Shown here piece after piece: positions 55,094-64,000 of a stretch of 64,000 nt of DNA. Position numbers and translations under genes: made by a program. The notes below the pieces were generated by a model that was given only the letters and a program-made list of their open reading frames with translations, was not told the origin of the DNA and did not search any database. The stretch is from contig JACRDG010000048.1 in assembly GCA_016218715.1 (NCBI GenBank), forward strand, positions 124,001 to 188,000, given 5' to 3'. How positions within the stretch are numbered: position 1 is the first letter of the stretch; every line of letters begins with the position of its first letter. The stretch comes from Desulfomonile tiedjei. GTDB lineage: Bacteria; Desulfobacterota; Desulfomonilia; Desulfomonilales; Desulfomonilaceae.

Positions 55094-55894
55094 TTAGGAT
55101 GGCGATTCGGTGTAAGCCGCAACCCAGTGGGTCCGAGCCGACAGCTTACCCCGCAGGCATCCCGTCACGACCTTCTTTATTCTGACTGCCTCTCGGCCGA
55201 GCAGATCGAGCACTTGTTCCACCGTGCTGGATTGCCGGAGTTGGTCCGTCTTGTTGAGGAACGGCACGACCACCGCGGCCTCGGGTACTCCCTTAAGGCC
55301 TCCCAACGGATGCTGCAACAGTGCTGCAATGGCGCGAGGATCGATGGGATCGCCTCTGTCAAGGCCGGTCACCTCGAGAAACCGATCGAGACGAAAAACC
55401 CACTCTTCTGAAGCGGGCTTTCCGAGACAATCCAGGCCTACCACGGGGATCACGAGGTCGGTGAACCGAGGAATGACCGGCTCCCAGCGCTCGGGTGCCT
55501 TTACCGGCCTCCCTGCCGCTCCGTCCGCCTCGACGATTAGTCTGCCGGCGACGCTGAGACACCTCTCCGCGGTTTCTTCCGTAACCCCCAGGAGCTTGCC
55601 GGTCAGGGGCTCGATGCTCCGGCCGACGGTAACGTGTGCGTATCGGGAGAGGGTTTCCGGAAGGCGCTCAAGGACAGGGTCATCCTCCACCAGCATGAGA
55701 CACGGGCTTTGGTGGGGGGTCGGGGGAAGAATCTTCGTTGTGGTTGTGGTTATCACCGGCTCGCGGGCTGAGGCGATCTCTTGAGCCAGCGCGTACATGA
55801 GAGAGGTCTTGCCGCCCGCGCCGACGATGGCGATCGTACGGATGTTCGGATCGATGCCGAAACAATCCCGGAGAGAAGTCCGTGTATTGGTCAT
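55094..55894 (-). CDS. yqeC: Selenium-dependent hydroxylase accessory protein YqeC
   Basis: 266 residues. IAIVGAGGKTSLMYALAQEI near residue 20 (P-loop-like), TTTTTKILPPTPHQ near 50, LIVEADGAAGRPVKAPERWE near 120, and the end VTGCLRGKLS match the YqeC family. In other bacteria it sits beside YqeB and selenium-requiring molybdenum hydroxylases, and is thought to help insert selenium or load the cofactor; the exact step is not established. No partner gene is in the window. ATG 55894 is chosen for the family-like N-terminus; the SD is poor and ATG 55909 is possible. Confidence 0.78.
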   Translation of the reverse strand: MTNTRTSLRDCFGIDPNIRTIAIVGAGGKTSLMYALAQEIASAREPVITTTTTKILPPTPHQSPCLMLVEDDPVLERLPETLSRYAHVTVGRSIEPLTGKLLGVTEETAERCLSVAGRLIVEADGAAGRPVKAPERWEPVIPRFTDLVIPVVGLDCLGKPASEEWVFRLDRFLEVTGLDRGDPIDPRAIAALLQHPLGGLKGVPEAAVVVPFLNKTDQLRQSSTVEQVLDLLGREAVRIKKVVTGCLRGKLSARTHWVAAYTESPS

Positions 55895-56024
55895 AGAAAC
55901 GGCCGGCATGGCTCGAACTTGGGCTGGAAGCCCCGAAGCGGATGGTACCGGGAAATGGGGATCACCTTCCCCGTACGACGATCGCGGCCGGGGGGAAGGT
56001 GAGCGCGGGGTCTTGCAGCACCGG

Positions 56025-56372
56025 CTAAATCCAGGGGGGAACCAGGCTGTATCGGATCTTGAAGGACGCGGCATTGCCCGAGATAATCATCGGGCTTTTG
56101 CAGTGCTGGTACTTGTAGAACGTCAGCAGGTAGGTACCCCGATTCCCGATGTCGTAGCACTTGGTTTGATTGTCCCACGTCACCCAGACCTTGAAGCGAT
56201 CCAGGAGTTCGTATGGCTCGTAGCACCGTATGTCGTATACTTGGACGTACACGAGACCGATGTGGTTCTCGGGCCAGTTGACAAAATACCGTGTTCCTCT
56301 GGCAGCAGAGAGCGACGGAATGCTGGCCAGGATCAATGTGCATAGAATCAGACGCAAAATCCATCTTCTCAT
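56025..56372 (-). CDS. Small secreted protein
   Basis: 115 residues with a signal peptide (MRRWILRLILCTLILASIPS, then LSAA). The mature part is aromatic and rich in beta strands (YFVNWPENHIGLVYVQVYDI, RFKVWVTWDNQTKCYDIGNR), with three Cys. AGAGG lies 8 nt before ATG 56372. Its stop is about 130 nt before yqeC, on the same strand. No family recognised. Confidence 0.6.
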   Translation of the reverse strand: MRRWILRLILCTLILASIPSLSAARGTRYFVNWPENHIGLVYVQVYDIRCYEPYELLDRFKVWVTWDNQTKCYDIGNRGTYLLTFYKYQHCKSPMIISGNAASFKIRYSLVPPWI

Positions 56373-56676
56373 GTCCATACCTCTTCGCAAGGCGGCAGAG
56401 CACTACACCTATTGCTGTCTTTTTATACCATAAATGCCGCTATGTTGGAAGTGTTTTCTGAGATGATGTATGAGCTTTTCGTCCCGCCTCGCCGGGAAGC
56501 GCATGCCGTCATGCCGACGAAGGCCGGATTCCAGGTAATCGAAACCGCCTCTTTACCTCCGTGGGGACGACGTCTGAGTTGCGACCTTCGGCGGGGCGAT
56601 CGCTCCGGCGGCGTGACGGCCCCTACTGAGTCAACAGAGTTGACCCGCTGCCTCGGATAACTGAATGATTGCTACT
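56373..56676. other. Intergenic region with half of family-C repeat
   Basis: CCGTCATGCCGACGAAGGCC at about 56507 followed by GGATTCCAG resembles one arm of family C. No gene. Confidence 0.4.
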
Positions 56677-56913
56677 CTAGTCTAGTTTGCAGGTACAGCC
56701 GGGGGAAGGACAGGAAAGGGTATGTTGCGGGTTTCCGATGTCCGGGTTGAGGCTGTCGAACAGCTCGATCTGTTCCTGGAATGAGAGTTTGCGCCGCGAA
56801 CAACGGTTGTCCCTGCGGCAGGCCCTGCACCGAACCTCGGCGCAGCTCTGGCACATTTTGCAGTCAGGGCAGGGGTGCTTCCTGGGTGAGGGTTGTCCGG
56901 AATCCGATTGCAT
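56677..56913 (-). CDS. Small Cys-rich (zinc-ribbon-like) protein
   Basis: 78 residues with ten cysteines: CPDCKMCQSCAEVRCRACRR in the first half, then CSRRKLSFQEQIELFDSLNP, and a C-terminal CPSPGCTCK. The CxxCxxCxxC spacing suggests zinc or iron-sulfur binding; LSFQEQIELFDSLNP is a helix. I recall similar small proteins in Desulfobacterota, but have no name for them. GGTGG precedes the ATG. Confidence 0.55.
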   Translation of the reverse strand: MQSDSGQPSPRKHPCPDCKMCQSCAEVRCRACRRDNRCSRRKLSFQEQIELFDSLNPDIGNPQHTLSCPSPGCTCKLD

Positions 56914-57020
56914 GCTACCACCAGCCGTGATAGTTAATTCATTTTTCGAGGCAGGTCAATGAGGACTTCATGCCCGCTCGGTGAAGAGCCAACCACCACC
57001 GAAGAGGGGAAGAGTGCGCC

Positions 57021-57914
57021 ATGAGAGATAAAGTAGTGAGAGAGACCGATCTGAAGCCCCTCGTGCTCGTGGGCCGCGGGAAGGTAAGAGACGTCTACCA
57101 AATCGGGGACAAGCTCTTGATTGTTTCCACCGACCGGTTGTCCGCGTTCGACGTTGTGCTCCCGGATCCCATTCCTCGCAAGGGGGAGGTACTCACTAAT
57201 CTCAGCTTGTTCTGGATGAACCAGACCCGGCATATCGTCCCGAATCACCTGGTGACCGCGGACGTCTCTGCGTACCCGGAGGAGTGCCGAGCGTTTGCCG
57301 ACCTGCTGGACGGCCGCAGCATGCTGGTACGCAAGGCGCGGGTATTCCCGATAGAGTGCGTCGCGCGGGGCTATATTATAGGGAGTGGGTGGAAGGACTA
57401 CCAACGAACCGGGAAGATCTGCGGGCTTCCGCTCCCGGGAGGACTGAAGCAGGCTGAGAAGCTTTCGGAGCCTCTGTTCACCCCGTCCACGAAAGCGGAG
57501 GCAGGAGCGCACGACGAAAACATTTCCTTCGATCGCGTGGTCGATCTCCTGGGGAACGAGACCGCGAAATGGCTGCGGGACACCACCCTGGAACTCTATC
57601 TGTACGGTGAGCGGTACGCTGAGAGCCGTGGGATCATCATCGCGGACACCAAATTCGAATTCGGCGTGATTGACGGAATCCCTTCGCTGGTAGACGAGAT
57701 CTTAACTCCGGATTCCTCACGGTTTTGGCCTATGGATCAGTATCGCATCGGCTTGTCGCCCCCGTCATTGGACAAGCAGTTCGTGAGAGACTACCTGGAA
57801 TCGGTCGACTGGGACAAGAAACCTCCTGCGCCGACCCTTCCGGCAGGCATTGTCTCGAAGACGGGAGAGAAGTATCTGGAACTGTACCGGAGACTTGTCG
57901 GGCGCGATCTGTGA
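57021..57914 (+). CDS. purC: Phosphoribosylaminoimidazole-succinocarboxamide synthase
   Basis: 297 residues, SAICAR synthetase of purine synthesis. RGKVRDVYQIGDKLLIVSTD near residue 20, VVLPDPIPRKGEVLTNLS, CVARGYIIGSGWKDY near 110, ADTKFEFGVIDG near 210, DEILTPDSSRFW. Long (yeast-type) form of PurC. The SD AGAGGGGAAGAG is far from ATG 57021, but no better start exists. Confidence 0.94.
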   Translation: MRDKVVRETDLKPLVLVGRGKVRDVYQIGDKLLIVSTDRLSAFDVVLPDPIPRKGEVLTNLSLFWMNQTRHIVPNHLVTADVSAYPEECRAFADLLDGRSMLVRKARVFPIECVARGYIIGSGWKDYQRTGKICGLPLPGGLKQAEKLSEPLFTPSTKAEAGAHDENISFDRVVDLLGNETAKWLRDTTLELYLYGERYAESRGIIIADTKFEFGVIDGIPSLVDEILTPDSSRFWPMDQYRIGLSPPSLDKQFVRDYLESVDWDKKPPAPTLPAGIVSKTGEKYLELYRRLVGRDL

Positions 57915-61287
<3,373 letters not shown>

Positions 61288-61407
61288 TCTGCCGCGCGGC
61301 GGAGCCGGACCGCGGTGCGATCGCGGGATCGTTTCAAGAGAACGGGATGTCCCTGCGGTCAATCGGGATCGCGCTCTCGGCAGTAAGGCCAATGCGCGGG
61401 CCGTGCC

Positions 61408-62013
61408 ATGAACCATAAGGAAATCGAGCGCTGGTACAGGCTGCGAAATATCGTCAAGGCCTGCAAGGTTCTGGTGGTGGTCTCGGTGGCATTGTGCCTG
61501 ATCTGGCTCGTGGTGCCTGGGTTCCCGAAGCCGAAACCCGATTTTTCCCGCCCCGATCCGACTGCGGGTATGCGCATCGAGCATTTTTCCTACTCCGCAC
61601 CGGGTCCTCGGCCTTGGGAGTTGCGGGCGGACGCGGCGGTGGTATCCCAATCGCTGGACAGGGTTCAGTTGACGCGGCCGACAGTGCTCTATCCTGTAGG
61701 GGCTGGAAGAGAATTTGTCTTGAAAGCGAAAACCGGCGAACTCGACAAGAACAGCCAGCAGGTCACTGCACGCGGAGATGTCTCGGTGAAATACGGCGAC
61801 TTCCTGTTCAAGACCGACGAGCTGCGCTATTCGGGCAAGACCAAGACGGCTGAGACCTCTTCCTTGGTAACCCTGAATGGACCGGATCTTCATGCCACAG
61901 GCAAAGGCCTGACGTGTCCGATAGACGAGAATGAGATCGTCATCCACCAGGATGTCCGGTGCACCATATTCAACGTGAAATGGATGGGTTCGGGCGGCGG
62001 GTTGCCCTTCTAA
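61408..62013 (+). CDS. lptC: LPS export protein LptC
   Basis: 201 residues. One N-terminal membrane helix (VLVVVSVALCLIWLVVPGFP), then a periplasmic beta-jellyroll (IEHFSYSAPGPRPWELRADA, VVSQSLDRVQL, LKAKTGELDKNSQQVTARGD). Bridges LptBFG to LptA in the LPS transport machine. SD weak. lptA begins 17 nt after its stop. Confidence 0.85.
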   Translation: MNHKEIERWYRLRNIVKACKVLVVVSVALCLIWLVVPGFPKPKPDFSRPDPTAGMRIEHFSYSAPGPRPWELRADAAVVSQSLDRVQLTRPTVLYPVGAGREFVLKAKTGELDKNSQQVTARGDVSVKYGDFLFKTDELRYSGKTKTAETSSLVTLNGPDLHATGKGLTCPIDENEIVIHQDVRCTIFNVKWMGSGGGLPF

Positions 62014-62030
62014 GAGCGGAGAAGTTTCCG

Positions 62031-62642
62031 ATGAAAAGAACGATCGCAGGCCTGGCGGTCATTCTCGCAGCGGGATTCATGCTGACCGCGTCGAACGCTC
62101 AAGACGATTTCCTTGCTCTGGGCAAAAGGTCGCTGAAGGGGAGCGACCAAGAGCTCAAAATAACCTCTGACAAGTTGAAACTCATGAGGAAGTCCGGCCT
62201 GGTAGAGGGTGTTTATGACGGACACGTCAGGGTCAAACAGGGCGACGTGACCATGACCTGCGACCGGTTGGCCATCGTCTCTGTAGACAAGGACGATCAA
62301 ACGACTCCGGAGTCTAAGAGAGGAATTATCCCTAACGATCGGAAGACGATTGAGGATATCAGGTCGATCACGGCGTCAGGGAACGTGAAGATCGTTCAGG
62401 GTGACCGGGTCGCGGTAGCGGGGACCGCGCTGTTCGACAACGGGAAGCAGACCATTACCCTGACGGATGGGCCGAAACTGTGGCAGGGGACGAACCAGAT
62501 TATCGGGGATGAGATCGTCATCTATCTGAAGGAAAATAGCGCCGAGGTGAAGACCAAGAAGGGCACCAAGATCGAGACGATCATCAACCCGGGACAGCAG
62601 AACAAGGAGAGCGAAAAGCCATCGCCGGGCAAAGAGAACTAA
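62031..62642 (+). CDS. lptA: LPS transport periplasmic protein LptA
   Basis: 203 residues. Signal peptide (MKRTIAGLAVILAAGFMLTA, then SNA), then OstA-like beta-jellyroll (ITSDKLKLMRKSGLVEGVYD, GHVRVKQGDVTMTCDRLAIV, RSITASGNVKIVQGDRVAVA, TALFDNGKQTITLTDGPKLW). ATG 62031 follows GCGGAGAAG. The gene ends inside the reading frame of lptB. Confidence 0.9.
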   Translation: MKRTIAGLAVILAAGFMLTASNAQDDFLALGKRSLKGSDQELKITSDKLKLMRKSGLVEGVYDGHVRVKQGDVTMTCDRLAIVSVDKDDQTTPESKRGIIPNDRKTIEDIRSITASGNVKIVQGDRVAVAGTALFDNGKQTITLTDGPKLWQGTNQIIGDEIVIYLKENSAEVKTKKGTKIETIINPGQQNKESEKPSPGKEN

Positions 62643-63352
62643 GGGCTCGGGGCCTCGTTAAGGAATACGGAGGGAGGCGCGTACTCGACGACGTGAGCCT
62701 GCGTATTCTCTCAGGCCAGGTAGTGGGCCTATTGGGCCCCAACGGAGCGGGGAAGACCACGACCTTCTATATGATCACCGGCCTGGTGAGACCGGACCAG
62801 GGCGAGATCTACCTGGACGATCAGGACATTTCGGCGCTTCCCGTGTACCTCAGAGCGCGCCTCGGGATCAACTACCTGCCCCAGGAGACGTCGGTTTTTC
62901 GCAAGCTCACCGTGGCCGAGAATATCATGGCCATCCTGGAGGCGGTGGAACCGAGCAAGAAACGGCGATCTGAGAGACTCGATCGTCTGCTCGCGGAATT
63001 GGACATTTCAGCACTGCGCGATCAACGTGCCGACAGTTTGTCCGGAGGGCAAAAGAGACGCCTCGAGATCACCCGTGCACTGGTGACCGAACCGGACTTC
63101 ATCCTCCTGGACGAACCTTTTGCCGGACTCGATCCGATCGTGGTGCTGGAAATCCAGAAGATCATCACCAAACTCAAGAATGACGGAATCGGCGTGGTGA
63201 TTACCGATCACAACACTAGAGAGACAATGGGTGTTTGTGATATTATTTACCTGTTAGACAAAGGACGAATTCTGGAACAAGGTGACCCACGCACCATCGC
63301 GGCAAGCGAACGCGCCCGAGAGGTCTATCTGGGCAAACAATTCAGCATGTGA
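62621..63352 (+). CDS. lptB: LPS export ATPase LptB, start codon uncertain
   Basis: ABC ATPase. GLLGPNGAGKTTTFYM (Walker A), LPQETSVFRKLTVAENI (Q loop), LSGGQKRRLEITRAL (signature), FILLDEPFAGLDPI (Walker B), ITDHNTRET (switch His). The frame is open from after the TAG at 62537, and its codons before 62693 spell RARGLVKEYGGRRVLDDVSL, a clear LptB N-terminus, yet no ATG, GTG or TTG precedes it. The first canonical start, GTG 62693, would drop these residues. ATC at 62621, 10 nt after GGAGA, gives 243 residues (E. coli LptB 241), so I place the start there. A sequence error is the alternative. lptA overlaps by 22 bases. Confidence 0.8.
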   Translation: MAGQRELRARGLVKEYGGRRVLDDVSLRILSGQVVGLLGPNGAGKTTTFYMITGLVRPDQGEIYLDDQDISALPVYLRARLGINYLPQETSVFRKLTVAENIMAILEAVEPSKKRRSERLDRLLAELDISALRDQRADSLSGGQKRRLEITRALVTEPDFILLDEPFAGLDPIVVLEIQKIITKLKNDGIGVVITDHNTRETMGVCDIIYLLDKGRILEQGDPRTIAASERAREVYLGKQFSM

Positions 63353-63365
63353 CCATGAGTGACTG

Positions 63366-64000
63366 ATGGCTCTTGAGATAAGACAACAGTTGCGTCAGGC
63401 CCAAGTGCCGATTATGACGCCGCAGCTTCAGCAGGCAATTAAGCTGTTGCAGTGCAACCACATCGAAGTGATGCAGGCGCTGGAACAGGAGCTCAAGGAA
63501 AACCCCATCCTCGAGGTGGCTGCCTTCGACGAAAGCCTCTCGGAACAGGAAAACGACAGCCGGAGCGACCTGAAGTCACTGGAAGAGAATGCCGAGGAAG
63601 TGCCGCAGCCTGAGCGCGAAGTCATCGATCCCGACTGGGAAAGCTACCTGGAGAGTTACGGCGGGGATCGTGGGACCGGCCAGAAGGATAGCTCCGCACA
63701 GCGACCGCTCGAGAACATGGCCTCGTACAGTGAGACCCTCTTTCACAGTCTCGTGCGACAGCTCCAGTTGAGCCCCATTGAGCGTGACGACCGTCGGATC
63801 GCCCTCCAACTCATTGGTAACGTGGACGAGCACGGCTATCTGGACATTGACCTGCAGACGGTGGCCGTCTCGTTGGGAGTCGAGCTGGAGCGCGTCGAGC
63901 GCGTGTTGACCGAGGTGCAGAAATTCGATCCGACCGGTATCGCAGCCCGAAACCTGAGAGAGTGCCTGCTCCTGCAGGCTCGAGTCCTCGAAGAGCCGTC
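63366..64000 (+). CDS. rpoN: RNA polymerase sigma-54 factor, N-terminal part (cut by window edge)
   Basis: 211 codons visible. MALEIRQQLRQAQVPIMTPQ, then LQQAIKLLQCNHIEVMQALE is the activator-interacting region I, followed by an acidic linker and the start of the core-binding domain (IALQLIGNVDEHGYLDIDLQ). Usual place after lptB. It starts 14 nt after the lptB stop. The DNA-binding part is outside the window. Confidence 0.93.
   Translation, partial: MALEIRQQLRQAQVPIMTPQLQQAIKLLQCNHIEVMQALEQELKENPILEVAAFDESLSEQENDSRSDLKSLEENAEEVPQPEREVIDPDWESYLESYGGDRGTGQKDSSAQRPLENMASYSETLFHSLVRQLQLSPIERDDRRIALQLIGNVDEHGYLDIDLQTVAVSLGVELERVERVLTEVQKFDPTGIAARNLRECLLLQARVLEEP

Overview
The window looks like a chromosome segment of a Gram-negative, sulfate-reducing member of the Desulfobacterota. 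The case rests on a dissimilatory-type sulfate adenylyltransferase (sat), lipopolysaccharide genes (hldD, a kdsA-kdsC fusion, lptC-lptA-lptB-rpoN), lipoproteins, a proposed alternative homoserine kinase, DUF6178 and DUF1015 proteins, and a selenium accessory gene (yqeC). The genus cannot be fixed from this sequence. GC content is high and most genes have Shine-Dalgarno (SD) sites.

Layout. 1-8.3 kb: a truncated alpha-2-macroglobulin-like protein (minus), leuA, three small proteins, a zinc alcohol dehydrogenase and hldD. 8.4-16.2 kb: a REC-PAS-HD-GYP regulator converging on DUF6178, a phosphofructokinase plus ilvD pair, an MddA/ICMT-like membrane methyltransferase, and an ArsR regulator with an in-frame UGA. 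16.4-24.3 kb: DUF1015, a TrmN6-like methyltransferase, an aminotransferase, then hom-thrC-iPGM-like homoserine kinase, a threonine pathway without classical thrB. 24.6-31.7 kb: a secreted protein, a membrane-bound spermidine-synthase-like protein, an SO_0444-type metal permease also interrupted by UGA, a LolA-like protein and a lipoprotein. 31.9-39.8 kb: asd, thiolase, a double-hotdog protein, an MBL hydrolase, aconitase, a lipoprotein and a Ser/Cys-rich repeat protein. 40-50.5 kb: SUMF1-TPR-PDZ, sulfotransferase, stand-alone AICAR transformylase, SYLF, L,D-transpeptidase, an AOS-family PLP enzyme and sat with a small partner. 51-57 kb: an M23 lipoprotein, a coiled-coil protein, a carboxypeptidase-regulatory-like protein, yqeC and a Cys-rich mini-protein. 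57-64 kb: purC, pyrG, kdsA-kdsC, lptC-lptA-lptB and the start of rpoN.

The most interesting signal is a pair of reading frames, an ArsR regulator (UGA at 16040-16042) and a metal permease (UGA at 29340-29342). In each, a single UGA falls where, from my memory of the family, relatives carry a conserved cysteine. In each, a hairpin with a G-first apical loop lies 20-23 nt downstream, as in bacterial SECIS elements. Both are read here as candidate selenoproteins of one metal(loid)-handling function, and yqeC independently hints at selenium use. Four families of dispersed palindromic repeats fill many intergenic gaps. lptB appears to lack any canonical start codon at its proper N-terminus.
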